In this document: positions 44,521-57,953 of the stretch, piece by piece
Layout: every line of letters starts with the position of its first letter
Position numbering within the stretch: the stretch's first letter is position 1
Assembly: GCA_963422465.1 (NCBI GenBank)
Contig: OY730171.1
Span: forward strand, 4,546,202 to 4,610,201
Length of the DNA: 64,000 nucleotides
DNA from: Lichina pygmaea
Taxonomy: Eukaryota > Ascomycota > Lichinomycetes > Lichinales > Lichinaceae
Direction: 5' to 3'
Notes under the pieces: generated by a model
Seen by the model: the letters and a program-made list of their open reading frames with translations, nothing else
Databases searched by the model: none
What the model was told of the DNA's origin: nothing
Made by a program: the position numbers and the translations under genes

Positions 44521-45627
44521 CCTGCAACGACTCAAACCTCCACGTGGTGCAGGCTGGGAATCTCGGGACAGTTGATGGCGGGCGGCTTCCCAGGCTGCTT
44601 GTAGTCGCTGCACCAAGAGCTAATCAAGTCACCGGTCAAGCTGCTGGTGTTGCGGAGTGACAGGCCACCGGAGGTGTCGCGCAGGCACCCTGGACACCCC
44701 TGTGAAACAGCTACAGTAGAACAGAGGACTGCGACCAAGCTTGGGAGATGAAAACCACCTGACAGACAACTACTGTGTACACTACAGCCTGAAGCCAGCC
44801 CCACAGCTGGTGGATGTGAAGTCTAGACGTCTGATAGGGCACCTCTGGAGTAGTCAAGAGGAGTTCTCATCAAGTCACCCTTCTAGCAGAGTCTCCAGCT
44901 AACGTGTGAGGATCTGCTAGGGGGGGGAGTGGCCTTGGCACCCCAGTGTTGTTAATCAAACAGGGACCACCTGTTAAAGAAGGAGAGTGGTTGTACGAGG
45001 AGACGTCACCACTCCAGTGCCTAAGGGCTGTGTGATAGCCAAAGTGCTGGCTTGATGGTTTTGCCTAAGGTCTTGCCACAAAGTCTCTTCATACAATCCA
45101 CAATCTGGGACTGGGGGACTGGGTCATCCAGTGGGCCAACAGATGCAACCAAGACCCCACAGACAACAGCGAACCAAGGAAAACTCCTCCCTACTTGGTT
45201 AGTGGGCTGGAAAGGTGGCCCTGCAGGTGCTGGCATGGCCTGCAGGGTCTGTAAGGCCTGCGAGGTATAGTCAGCCTTTGTACGAGAGATCTGTGAAGGT
45301 AACACAAAACAGTTAACAACTGCGAGGTGTGGCATATATTGGCAGTGACAGAGGTAGGGCCTGGGCCTACTACGAGACTGTCTATATGGCCTGAGAGAAC
45401 AGATGCACATGCCAGTTTGTACGGAGTGCAGGCTTAGACTGCAAACAACAAGCTCAGAGAGCAAACTACAGTTGGAGTGTGGGCTCTGGGCTGGTGACCC
45501 AGCGCTCCGAAGCAGGATCCCAGGGGTGAACACGTACAGCAGAGTGCAAGAGACCTCAGGACTGTGGGAAAGTGTGGTAGAGACCCTGTGGGGGGGTGCC
45601 AACTCTACACTATGTTCTGGCATAGTA
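44521..45627 (+). other. Unknown 1.1-kb sequence at the 5' end of the chimera
   Basis: More GC-rich and less T/A-decayed than its surroundings, with many intact CpG sites. I recognise no LINE, Gypsy, rRNA or tRNA sequence. A 206-codon open frame on the minus strand (45021-45641) shows no domain and looks accidental. The TSD position suggests that this is a copy of another transcript joined to LINE cDNA by template switching, or the 5' region of an undescribed LINE-borne element. Confidence 0.55.
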
Positions 45628-46368
45628 TGACTGTGGCTCAAGGATCACCTCTCTCTCCTATTTTATTTCTTTTCTATATTTCAGATCTTCATAATATTGT
45701 TCATACACCAGAGAAAGGTGTATCAGCTCTGGGCTTTGCAGATGATACAAATCTTCTGGCATTTTCCCCTTCTCTTAAAAGCAATCTCCTGAAGCTAAAG
45801 TCTACTCACTCCAAGTGTTTAGACTGGGCAAGAAAACATGGAATGAAGTTTGCACCTGAAAAGTATGAACTTCTCCATTTTTCTAGAAGAAGAACAGATA
45901 ATCTTCAGCTCAGACTAAGACTTGGAGAAGTGGTACTACAGTCTAAGGAAGAAGTGTGTATTCTGGGACTACACTATGATTCCAAGCTTCTCTGGAAAAA
46001 ACACCAGAAAATCATGTTACAGAAAGCTTCCAAGTTTTTCTCAGCACTTTCTAGAACTACTTTTTCTACATGGGGTCTACCTGTTCTCTCTGCTAGACTT
46101 GTCTACACTGCAATACTGAGATCACTTCTCAGCTATGCAGTAGGAGTCTGGTTCAATCCCCACAAAAAACCTTCTAATATTTCTTCTCTAAATCTTTTCC
46201 AGACTAAATGTCTAAAAACTATAGAAGGTGTCTTCAAAGCTACTCCTACATTTCTTATTGAAGGAGAACTATTCCTACCACCTCTTGATCTTTATTTCAA
46301 ATCCAGAACAGCAACTTTCCTACAATCTTTCTATTTTTCTAATACTTCTTCTAATCCTCTCTCCTCAC

Positions 46369-46635
46369 TGTGACAAGGCAATAGCAGAGCAGAACTCAAG
46401 CCTAACTGATTCAGTAACCTTGACCTGACTTGGCTTGAGACTTGAGACTTGGATTGATGTACAAGATGAAAGACAAGGAAGGAAAAGAGAAAAGAAGAAA
46501 AGAAGAAGCTGGGGGAGCAGGAGAAGTTCTTATAGGCAGGGGATACAGTGGAGCAAACAGGCAACAGTGCAGATAGAACTTCCCGGCAAGGTGTGTGACT
46601 TGTGCCAGATATGCAACAAGGCCAGAACTGTGACA
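46369..46635 (-). repeat. 3' LTR of gyp-2c (267 bp)
   Basis: TGTGACAAGG...CTGTGACA. The polypurine tract lies directly to its right on the minus strand (GAAGAGGGGTAA). It has no internal duplication. Confidence 0.96.
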
Positions 46636-46665
46636 TTACCCCTCTTCTTCACATAGTGAACTTCT

Positions 46666-47264
46666 TGTTACAACCCAGGGGATGGGAGCCACTCATTTAT
46701 AGGCAATCAGGCCGCGGGCCAGGCAAGAGGACACCATGGAAGTCAAGTGACCAACCAACAAGGGGTCACGTGACTGTCGAGACACACAGAAGTCTTGACG
46801 CAGAATGCATGAAGCATTGAGACAATCTCACCAGTCTTGACACAGGATGCATGAAGCATCAAGACAATCTCACCAGTCTTGACGCAGGATGCATGAAGCA
46901 TCAAGACAATCTCACCCGTCTTGACGCAGGGTGCATAACATGGTGGGACTGTCAAGACAATCTCACCTGTCTTGATGTCAAGACTGTTGAGATAATCTTG
47001 ATTGTCTTGACAGGCCAGCACTATATAGTCCAGTGATAGTTCCCTTATGGAACAATCATCTTCAACTCATGTTGTGATCCAGACAACTAGATCTACTTCA
47101 ATACAATCCTTTTGTACGAAGCTGTTGATCAGGTGTCACCACCACCATGTTCCACCAAACCCCTTCGCACTCCTTGACACTCCTGTCCTGCGAGAACCAA
47201 CCCACCTTCCACCTCTCACCCTAATCCTATACTCGGATAGGACAGTACGGTACGGACTGCAACA
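46666..47264 (+). repeat. 5' LTR of gyp-1d (599 bp)
   Basis: TGTTACAACCC...ACTGCAACA. It contains the CAAGAC/GTCTTG array (about 46795-47010), the sense TATA CTATATAG near 47022-47029 and the leader motif region near 47058-47066. CT and TTGAAGA follow the LTR. Confidence 0.95.
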
Positions 47265-47282
47265 CTTTGAAGACCCTCAAGG

Positions 47283-50200
47283 ATGAGTACCTCAGGAGCA
47301 ACCAACCCCAACTTCCCAGATGGAAAGATTAGCGTCGCCAAGCCAGACCTGTTCTACAGTGAAAGAAACAAGGTCAACGACTGGCTCATGCAACTCCAAG
47401 TCTACTTTCAATTCCAACCAGAGATAAAGCTGCCTAAGAAGAAGTGGCCCCTCTTCGCAACCACTTACATGAGAGGCAATACTTATCAATGGATCAAGCC
47501 CTACGTCAACAAACATCTCTCAGGAAACAGAGACCACGACGGCACAACAGAATGGATGACAAAATAGACACAATTCAAGGACAAGATCAAAAGGATCCTT
47601 GGACTATCTAACAAAGACAAAGTGGCTATACGAATGATCCAGCACATCAAACAACAACACTCAGCTGCAGAGTACACCACGTAGTTCAAACAATACTTAG
47701 TACTGACTGACTGGGACAACAACACCCTGATGGTCATGTACCAATGTGGACTCAAGGAAAACATGAAGGATGAAATCACCTTCAACAGATGAGCAGTCAA
47801 CACACTGGACGAACTCATCGCACAAGCAATCAACATTGATGACAAGCTATTCAAGCGAGCGATGGAAAAACACCACGATGGAGGATACAGCCACTCTGCA
47901 TGGCATGTGAGCAACCACTACAAGCCACCTAACAAGGCACTGCCACATGACCCATATGGCTATGCACCCATGGAACTGGATGTAGTCCACCACAAGGGAA
48001 GGTTCACAAAGGGAAGGAACAACAAAAAGAGGAAAGCACTGAAGTGCTATGCCTGTGGCAAGCTAGGCCACATGGCGAAAGACTGTCATTCAAAGAACAA
48101 GGTGCACCGACAGCAACTTAATACGCTTGACGGAGACTGGAATGTCATCAAGCCAGAGGACTCACCAGGAGAGGCTCAGCTATCCCTTGAACAATAGGAC
48201 AACTACAATCAGACATTGGAAGCAGCCCACCAACTGGCAACATCAGGAGGCAAGGACCTACCAGAACAGACAGGTCAGGATAAGGGACAGGAGCTCTTAA
48301 CCACCTCTGATGGGGACCAAGACAAACCTGTGTCTATCAAAGAAGAAATACCACAAGGAAGCTATGCTTACAGCATGGACCCACAAAATCTACAGCACGG
48401 TGAACTACAGTGGAGGTTTTGCACAAAGCACTACTGCACCTACCACAAACAACTACAAAGGTACGGAGGACATTCACCCTACCACACCACCTGCCACAAG
48501 TATTGGGTCAATTGCGAGAAGGATGCGTGTGAGATCTATCTTTGAGACAAACACCAACACACCGCATTCCCCGGGCACACACATGATTGGTATGAACGCC
48601 TCATGTTCCTACAGCAAGGTAACAACTACAACTGCTACATTGACAATTGGCAGTACTGCCTCAAGCCTGGATGTGACAAGCATCAGCAAGACAAATTCAT
48701 GAACAGATTCCTCAGAACTGATGGGAGTGGCTGGACCTATTGCCCAGTCAGTGGAAAGACACTTCAATCAGGAAAAGACTGAACTCCCTTGTCAAGGGGT
48801 GACATCGGGAGCTCAACAACATGACCCCTAGCAACGCAAAGCACCTGTGATTGCCTGTGTCACTACACACCAACACGCCAGTACAGACATACACACTTGT
48901 GGACTCTGGAGCCAGTGGAAACTACATCTCAAGACAACTTTATGATACCCTCAGCACTGGAAGAAGATGCAAGCAGCAGCCCTATCAGCTCATGATGGCA
49001 AATGGACAGACAGAGCTAGTCTGCCATAAGACGCAGCCAATGGAAATAGTTACCAGACACCATGCTGAAAGGATCCACCTTAATATTGTTGAGTTGGCCA
49101 CTCAGGATATCTATTTGGGGATGTCTTGGCTAAAGAAGTACAACCCAGTTGTTAACTGGAAGACAGGAGTACTCACATTTAGGAACTGCACTAACAACAC
49201 AGCTCAGACCTGTTACCAGCCGCAGAAGGTGTGGACAGATGAGGGAAGGAGTCCTCAGTGGAACCTCACTGACAGAAAGGACAACTCTCAAGAGAAGAGG
49301 TCCACCTTGACAGGCACACCCCGGAACCAGATGGCCAAACAGTCAGAGATGAAGAGAGAGGAAGTTGTTAACCCTCTGGAGATCCCTGAAGAGTACTGAC
49401 CTGGGTATGATAACCTCTTTCAGGAAGAGACAACGACAGCAGTGTTGCCTAAGCACCAACCTTGGGATCATGAGATCAAGTTGCAACCAGGGACAGAGCC
49501 AGGATTTGGACCAATTTACCAGTTATCAGAGAAAGAGCTCCAAGTACTTCGCGAGTACCTGGAGGAAAACCTGAAAAAGGGTTTCATTCGAGAATCTCAA
49601 TCGCCAGCAGGATACCCAATACTATTTGCACCAAAGAAAGACAGAAGTCTTCAACTTTGTGTGGATTACAGGAAACTCAACAACATTACCATCAAGAACT
49701 GATATCTATTGCCAAATACGAACAAATTGCAAGACAGGATCAGCCAAGCTACAATCTTTACCAAGCTGGACTTGAAAGGAGCATACAACCTGATACACAT
49801 GAAAGAAGGAGAAGAATGGAAGACAGCCTTCAGAACCTGATACAGACACTACAAGTATCTGGTTATGCTATTCGGACTCACAAACACACCAGCAACATGT
49901 CAAGCATTGATCAACAACGTCATCAGAGCACACCTGGACCAAACAGCTATCACCTACCTGGACAACATTCTTGTCTACTCGAACACGCAACAGGAACATA
50001 CCAAACATGTGAAGGATGTTCTACGATGCCTACAACAGGCAGGGCTCAAGCTCAACCCAAAGAAATGCAAGTTCAACAAACCAGAAGTTGAATTCCTTGA
50101 ATATGTTATAGGGATTAAAGAGATCAAGATTGACCCTGAGAAAATCAAAGTGATTCAGCAATGGCCAACACTGATGTCAGTTAAGGAAGTACAAGCCTTT

Positions 50201-52120
50201 CTAGGATTTGCCAACTTCAACTGACAGTTCATTAAGAACTACTCACAGATGGCAACACCACTAACAGAACTCACGAAGAAGGACGTGGAGTACTGGTGGA
50301 CAGAGAGACAACAAAAAGCATTCCAACAGCTCAAGGACACTTGCGCCAAGGAACCAGTTCTCCTCAACTTCAAGACAGGCCAACCAACACAAATCAAGAC
50401 AGACACTTCAGATCAGGTAGTAGGAGCATGTCTATACTAACAGGCAGACAGCAAGTGGCACCCAGTTGCCTACTACTCACAAAAAATGACACAAGCAGAA
50501 CAAAACTATGATATCCATGACAAAGAGCTATTGGCAGTCGTCAACGCACTCGAACACTGGAGAGTGTACGCGGAAAGCAGTTCCAAACTCACTGTTCTCA
50601 CAGACCACAAGAATCTGACAATATTCACAACAACCAAGAAGCTGAACAGACAGCAAGTCAGATGGGCTGAACTCCTAGGGCAATACAAGTTCAAGATCTT
50701 GTACACCCCTGGACAAGACAACAGGAGAGCAGACACACTAAGCCAACAAAAAGACCACATGGAAGATGATGAACACCAAGGAATGATCTTACAGCAGGAC
50801 CAGCAAGGAAACCTGGTGCCTCAGCCACAGATCAACAAGCTCACGGCAGAAGACACTGAAGAACTAATAAGGAACTACCATGACAATCCAGCACATGGTC
50901 ACCCAGGAATCTCCAAGACCACAGACCTTATCCAACAGGCAGGGAACAATATCATTAACCTCTGACAACATGTCACAAACTACATCAGCAAGTGTCTACT
51001 ATGCCAGAAAAACAAACATGGAAGACACAAGCTATACGGAGAAGGACACCTGAACATGATACTGAGAGGCCTGTGGGAAGACATGTCAATGGACTTCATC
51101 ACAAAGCTACCCAAGTCCAAAGACCCAGTCACAGGAATCACCTACGACTTGATTATGGTGATAGTGGACAGATTCACAAAATATCTAATAGTGGTACCAT
51201 TCAAGGAGACCCACACAGCAGAACAGTTGGGACACCTTTTACTGGACAGATTGGTTAGAGACCACGGAGTTCCAATCACGATCATTACAGACAGAGACAA
51301 ACTCTTCACATCCAACTACTGGAAGACAATCAGTGCAGCCATGGGAACAAAACCCAAAATGTCTACGGCCTATCACCCACGAACTGACAGCCAGACAGAG
51401 TGAGCAAACCAAGTCCTGGAGACTTACTTACAGCATTACATCAACCAGACCCACAGCAATTGGGTACAGTTATTACTGGTGGCACAGCTGGCAATCAACC
51501 AGCACAGATCAGACTCAACAAAGGAATCACTATTTTTTGCCAATTTTGGATAACATGTGAATATCAGGATACCAAGCAGAGCTTCACCAAACACAGAGAA
51601 AGCACTCCAACATAACAAGCTCCTACAACAAACACACATGATGATGAGGCACTACCTTCAAGAGACCTCAGAAAGAATGCAACGTCAAATGGACAAGAAA
51701 TCAAAAATGGCACCTCAGCTAAAGAAGGGGGATAAAGTCTACCTCCTTACAAGAAATTGGAAAACAAAGAAACCAAAGACAAAGAAACTTGACAACATCA
51801 AGGTCAGACTATTTTCAGTCAAAGAAAAAACAGGACCAGTCAACATCAAGATACGACTACCAAGGGATGCCAGAGTCTATCCAAACTTTCATATATCAAT
51901 GATTGAACCAGCCGACCAGAGCACACCCTTGCAGAAAACATTCCATTACCAACCTGAAGAAGAACAGGAATTCAAGGCTGAACAGATCCTGAAGAGAAAA
52001 GGTCAGTGATACCTTGTCAAGTGGAAAAACTACCCAGACTCGGAAAATACCTGGGAACCACTCAGGAACCTCGTGAACTGCCAGCTCCTCCTGCAGCAGT
52101 TCTGGCAGAAGCAGGACTGA
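47283..52120 (+). pseudogene. gag-pol fossil of gyp-1d
   Basis: Gag starts at 47283 (MSTSGATNPNFPDGK). A knuckle (CYACGKLGHMAKDC) is near 48040-48085 and W-x2-C-x4-C-x2-H repeats at about 48400-48700. Protease (DSGASGNYIS) is near 48900, RT 49440-50220, RNase H 50370-50640, integrase with HHCC-like and DDE parts 50870-51400 and the chromodomain near 51960-52075. Because it lies on the plus strand, this copy shows the family layout most plainly. Decayed. Confidence 0.92.
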
Positions 52121-52562
52121 ACAGCTCAGCCTGCAGTGCGGACATGTCAATGACTGTCGCCAACAAATCTTCACCATCCACCTCCATTTCAGCAACAAGG
52201 CACTGGAGCTTCTTCTTCGCTCGACCCTCAGCACCCTCAAGAACCTTTCGCTTTCAGGACACACAAGCCTGCAGCTTGGCAAGCTGCTCAACAAGAGCAT
52301 CCCGCTTGGCCTCATCAACAGCCAAATCCTCGCGAAGGTTATCTCGAGTCATGTTCAACAACTCCCAAGAAAGTGACACACAGGACTTCCCACAACAAGT
52401 GCATTCAGCGCACTTCAACTTATTGTTGTTGTCAGACATTCAGAAGCAGGGCTTGTGGTTCAAAACACAGAAGTCACACGGAGCAAGTGACACAAAGTTA
52501 TGATCACAGATCTGGGCTGCCAGTTGGTTTCGGTAAGCAGAGGCATGTGATTTTGCAGACAT
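52062..52562 (-). pseudogene. Antisense accessory frame of gyp-1d (Cys-rich plus coiled coil)
   Basis: A 501-bp segment on the strand opposite gag-pol, between pol and the 3' LTR. It overlaps the last 59 bp of pol (52062-52120). The stretch 52254-52439 begins MSDNNNKLKCAECTCCGKSC and is nearly identical to gyp-1c. The downstream part has a charged helical composition. A TATA sequence in the 3' LTR (about 52636-52646, minus strand) points into it. Product role unknown. Decayed copy. Confidence 0.68.
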
Positions 52563-52589
52563 ACTCAAGAATTCATCAGGATGATGAAT

Positions 52590-52606
52590 GAAGGAGAGGA
52601 GGGTAG
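52590..52606 (+). promoter_or_regulatory. Polypurine tract of gyp-1d
   Basis: GAAGGAGAGGAGGGTAG directly abuts the 3' LTR. The same tract is seen (inverted) beside the 3' LTRs of gyp-1b and gyp-1c. Confidence 0.8.
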
Positions 52607-53205
52607 TGTTACGACCCAGGGGATGGGAGCCACTTATTTATAGGCAATCAGGCCGCGGGCCAGGCAAGAGGACACCATGGAAGTCAAGTGACCAACCAAC
52701 AAGGGGTCATGTGACTGTCGAGACACACGGGAGTCTCGACGCAGCATGCATGAAGCATTGAGACAATCTCACCAGTCTCAACGCAGGATGCATGAAGTAT
52801 CAAGACAATCTCACCAGTCTTGATGCAGGATGCATGAAGCATCAAGACAATCTCACCTGTCTTGACACAGGGTGCATAACATGGTGGGACTGTCAAGACA
52901 ATCTCACCTGTCTCAACATCAAGACTGTCAAGACAATCTTGATTGTCTTGACAGGCCAGCACTATATAGTCCAGTGATAGTTCCCTTATGGAACAATCAT
53001 CTTCAACTCATGTTGTGATCCAGACAACTAGATCTACTTCAATACAATCCTTTTGTATGAAGCTGTTGATCAGGTGTCACCACCACCATGTTCCACCAAA
53101 CCCCTTTGCACTCCTTGACACTCCTCTCCTGCGAGAACCAACCCGCCTTCCACCTCTCACCCTAATCCTATACTCGGATAGGACAGTACAGTACAGACCG
53201 CAACA
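52607..53205 (+). repeat. 3' LTR of gyp-1d (599 bp)
   Basis: TGTTACGACCC...CCGCAACA, equal in length to the 5' LTR and with the same number of array units. Differences are mostly transitions. Confidence 0.95.
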
Positions 53206-56200
53206 CTTCTGTGAGCCTCAGGCTACTTGTGAGCGTAGTTCTGTGGCTGTGGTTTCCTTGGGTATTTCTCATGGAAGTTGTAGATGGTGTCTTTAGTGTT
53301 GTCAAGATGCTCAATAGGCTCTTCAGTAGTATCTTCAATTGGCCATCCAGACTATTTAACCAGGTACTTGAACTTCTGTCAAGATGTTGCTGGCCTGGAG
53401 TCAAGCATTTCTTCAACCTGGAACTCTTCATCTGTGTCTTGACCAATGACAGGGCCAGAGTGTTCATTTGATTGGCCAGGGATAGGATTAGCAGGTGTCA
53501 GACGTAGAAGGGAAACGTGAAAGACAGGGTGGATCTTGAGAGTGTGTGGAAGCTCCAGATAGCAGGCACAGCTTCTGACTGTCTTCAACACCTTGAATAG
53601 TCCAATCCACTTGTCGTCAAGCTTTTTGCATGGGTGGCGTGTCCTGATGTTCTTGGTATTCAGCCAAACAAGATCTCCAGTTTGATAGGATAGTGACAGG
53701 ACTTGATGCAAATTGGCAGTGTGAGCTTGAGCTTCCTTGGATAGTCAGAGTTCAGCTTGCAACTGTTCCAGAATCTGCGTTATTTCTCCAGAGATTTCCA
53801 TAGCATCTTGGTTGCAGGCTTCACTTGTGGGTGTGATGCTGAGCTGTGGATAGAACCCTTTGTTGGCAAAGAACAGTGACATGCCAGAGGAATCAGACTG
53901 GGAGTTGTTCTGTGTGAAATCTGCCAGAGGAAGCCATTGGACCCAGTCATCTTGGAGATAGTTGACATAGGATCTCAGGTAGTGTTCAAGCTCCTGATTC
54001 TTTTGTTCTGTCTGACTATCTGTCTCTGGGTGGTGTTCTGAGGATAGTTGTAGCATGACGTCAAGATGGGCACAGAGTGTTTTCCAGAATAAGCTGACAA
54101 ACTGATCTCCTCTGTCTGAGACAATGCTCCTGGGTAAGCTATGGGTACAGACAACAAACTGGATGAACATCCAGACAAAATGCAAGGTTGTCATCTCAGC
54201 ACATAGCACAAAGTGGTGTTCTTTGGTGAGACAGTCAGTGATGACCCAGATATGCTTGGCACCAGGGAAGCAGGTATCTCTTGACTTGGGTAAGTCAGTA
54301 ATGAAATCTATAGCCAGATCCTGCTAACGTTGCTGAGGCACAGGAAGAGACAGCAGCTCTCCTTGCTGATCATGGGCAGACTTTGCTCAAGAGCAGACAT
54401 GACAATTCCTGATGTACTGCTGTATGATGTTCACTATCTTTGGCTAATAGTACCAACAAGACAGAAGATTGTGAGTCTTGGCAATCCCAGTGTGGCCAGC
54501 TATTGCTTGGTTATAGGCTTCTTGGAACAGGTGTAGGTGTAGCTTATTGTTCTCAGGGATCCAGAGTCAGTTCTTGTAGAAGAGATGGTTATTTTCCAAG
54601 CTGCAGTCTGAGAGAGACACTTCTTGACTGTGCCTGACACTATCCCTTAGCATCTGTGACACTGTTACCACTGGATCACCTTCAGCAAGGTTGTTATAGG
54701 TAGCTTGGATGATATCTGAAAGAGGTGCAGTATCAGGTTTAGTGTTAACTGGTGCAGCTTCTAAACATCTCAGGATCTGGACAGACTTGACTTGAACCTC
54801 TGAATGTGCAAGATTCTTGGGCTTGAGAATAACTTGCTCCATGAAGTCTTGACAGAGATCACTGTCTGACAGGAGGTCTTGGAAACATCAAGTGAGAGTG
54901 TCAGCCTTACACTGACTGCCTGGACAGTAGCTGGTCTTGAAATTGAAGTGTGACAAGAACTCACTCCAACAGGCTTGACAGTGGGAAAGGCACTTTGACA
55001 ACATGAAGTACTCCAAGTTCTTATGATCAGAGATTATCTTGACAGGTTCTGGAGATTTTTCAAGCTCTGCTCACTATTCTTCAAAGGCACAGACAATTGC
55101 CAGCAACTCTTTGTTGTAGATCTTGTAGTTGCATTCTGCTGGCAGGTGGCAGTGTGACAAGAAGGCAACAGGGTGTAGAACTCCTTCATGGTCTGGCTGT
55201 GACAGGACAGCACCAGAGATATAGTCAGAAGCATCAGTCTCAACAACACACTCCTTCTCCAGATCAAAGTACTGCAGGATAGGTGCAGTACTGAACACCT
55301 TGATGCTTTCAAACAAGTGCTACTCTGGGGTTTCCCACTTGAAGGTAACATTCTTCTTGGTCAGAGCTGTGAGCAGGGATGCAAGCTTGGCAAAGTTTTT
55401 GATAAACCAGTGGTAGAAGTTTGCAAAGGCAATGAAGCTCTGCACTTCCTTGAGACTGGCAGGAGACTTCCACTCCTTGATGGTATCAGTCTTGGCTGGG
55501 TCCATGCTCACAGATCTGGGTTGGCTATCTTCAGTGGCAGACTGAATAATGAGGCCAAGGTACTTGACTTGATGCACTTCAAAGTCACACTTGGAGATGT
55601 TAACTTGCAGGCTTGTATCTTGTAGTCAACTGAGAACAAGCTTGACATACTTCTGGTGTTCCTTGAGTGTCTGACTGTAGACAAGGATGTTGTCCACATA
55701 GGCAGTGCCAAAGACATCAAGGATATCAGGTCCCAAAACATCATTGATGTAGTTCTGGAACATGCTTGGAGTATTGGCAAGACCAAAGAGCATGACAAGG
55801 TATTTGTAGAGGCCTGAGTGTGTGCGGAACACAGTCTTCCATTCTTCACCTTCCTTCATCTGGATACAGTTGAAGGCACCAACAATGTCAAGCTTGGTGT
55901 ACCACACAGCTTTGCAAAGCTGGTCCAATATCTCCCGGATCAGTGGTAGGGGGTAACAGTTCTTGATGGTGATAGTATTGAGTACTCTGTAGTCTACACA
56001 GAAACATAATCCACCTCCTGGCTTCTTGACAAAGAGGACTGGTGTAGCAGTAGGTGATGAAGATGCTTGAATGAAGCCCTTGTTCAGGTTCTCTGTCAGG
56101 TACTTCTTGAGAACTTTGAGTTCTTCTCTGCTTATGCCGTACAGAGGTCCAGAGGGTGCCTGGGTTCCTGGTTCCATCTTGATCTTGTGGTCAACTCCTG

Positions 56201-57895
56201 GGTGTAGAGAAGGAAGCTTGTCAGCGTCATCCTTGCTGAAGATGTCCAGGAACTTGTGGTACTGAGCAGGGAGAAGTGTGGCAGAATCCACACACTTCTT
56301 TAGCTTTAACACCTGCTCAATGTCTCTCAGAGAAACACTGAACACCTGGTGATCTGGCTTGGCAGCAAGGAGAGAAAATGTGGTAGTATTGATAGGGATT
56401 GGCGTGGCAGAAAGAGGCTTGGGATCCTGAGACTTTCCAGCAGACATCTTGGCTTCAAGATCTAAAGAGATTGGATAGCTATTGTTTGACTTGAGGTATG
56501 TGAATCAGCAGTGATCTGACTTGAACATGATTGAGGTGTTTGTCTAATCAATGTGTGGCCTGTGCTTCTGGAGCTATGGCATCCCCAGAATCACATCATA
56601 GTGAAGACCAGGAGACACAAAGAGAGAGACTTCCTCCTGGTGCACACCATGTGCTGTGGTCATGATTGTCTTGGCAAGATGTGTGGTTTGTGACGTCTTG
56701 CCATCAAACAATCGCAATGTTCGTGGGTAGGGGAGAGGTTCTTGGTGAAGAGATTGTGCAAAGGAAGCACCAATGCAGCCAAATGCTGAACAGCCAGAGT
56801 CAATAAGAGTATTGCACTTGAATTTCCCATCTAGGATACAAGGAAGAAACAAGCACTTACTGTCCAATTGCTGGTCTGGAGACAGATAGCCAACATAGAG
56901 ATCCTTTTCATGTTCTTGGGTGTGACGATAACTAAGGACTACTTGTTTTCTGACTCTGGAGTAGTCTCAACAGTGGCAGACTTGGTGGTGGTTGTGGTGA
57001 TGGCAACAACAGGCATGCTTTTCACTAGACAGAAGGTTGAGACATGAACTTGGTTCCCACAGTAGAAGCAGAGGCCTTTGCTTCAGTGATGTTCTTGCTC
57101 TTCTGGTGTCAGCTTAGAGTGGCTGAGATCCATGGTAGGACTTGGTGGCTGTGGCGTGAAGACTGGCTTGATGAACCCTGGACACAGAACTAAAGCTTCT
57201 GACTGTGGAACTGAGGCTTGGGTGGGAGGTGCTTGACGTGGACAGCAAGAGTTGGCAGAAGTGGCACACAACTGGTTGTCCTGCAGCTGGCATTCCTCAA
57301 CAAGCTTCTGATAGCTGATGTCCTTGAGGTTGATGCTGACAAGCTGCTTGGCAAGCTCTTCAGAGACAGTGTATCGAAGATGGTACTTCAAGGCCTTGTT
57401 GTTGAAGCCTGTGCGTGGAGCATACTGATTGAACTCTATGAAGAACTTGGCAAAGGAACAGTTGGCCTGACGTAAGGTGATAAGCTTTCTCTGAGCTAGG
57501 AACTCTGGGTCTGGGTCGGAGAAGGTGTTCCGGAGATCTTGGACAATGTCATGCCAGTCAATGTACTGGCCAGCCATGATCTTAGCTAAGATGTAGGACT
57601 GCGCAGTGCCAGTCGTGTGTGAAAAGATGTATGCAATCCACGATGTTTCTGTGGGGTACCAGTCAGTGTTGAGTGTCATCTTGAGTGACAGTGATGTGAT
57701 GAAGCTCTCAAGCTTCTCATGTGTGATTTCCGTGTTTCCACCATTGCCACTGAAGATCTCTGGGTCAGCAGTGTGTTCAGACTTGGACTTGGGAGTAGTG
57801 TTAGTAGCTTGAATTTGCATGAACTCTGCAAACATTTTGTGAAGGAACTTGTTATTTCCAGCAACTGGCATGGCTTGGTCTGGTTGTTGAGACAT
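53206..57895 (-). pseudogene. gag-pol fossil of gyp-2c
   Basis: Gag start at 57893-57895 (MSQQPDQAMPVAG). The knuckle region is near 57050-57080, protease near 56780-56840, RT 55626-56250, RNase H 55020-55320, integrase 53745-54330 and the chromodomain near 53290-53430. The last bases of the element's internal part lie left of gyp-1d at 46636-46665. Decayed. Confidence 0.9.
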
Positions 57896-57953
57896 GACAA
57901 GGATGTGAACATGGCTTGGTGAAGTGTGTTATGGTTGGGTACGTCTTTCGTAG

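Larger units (their letters stand above)
46666..53205 (+). mobile_element. gyp-1d: Ty3/Gypsy chromovirus, family 1
   Basis: A 6.54-kb element with perfect target duplication CTTCT (46661-46665 and 53206-53210), inserted near the 3' end of gyp-2c. LTRs are of equal length (599 bp). Structurally whole, coding-wise broken with on the order of ten interruptions. It is the innermost, hence youngest, insertion of the right block. Confidence 0.97.

Noticed and set aside
45021-45641. A 206-codon minus-strand open frame in the unknown part of the chimera
   Set aside because: No recognisable domain, runs across the unknown-LINE junction, composition Ser/Leu/Pro as expected by chance in GC-richer DNA.
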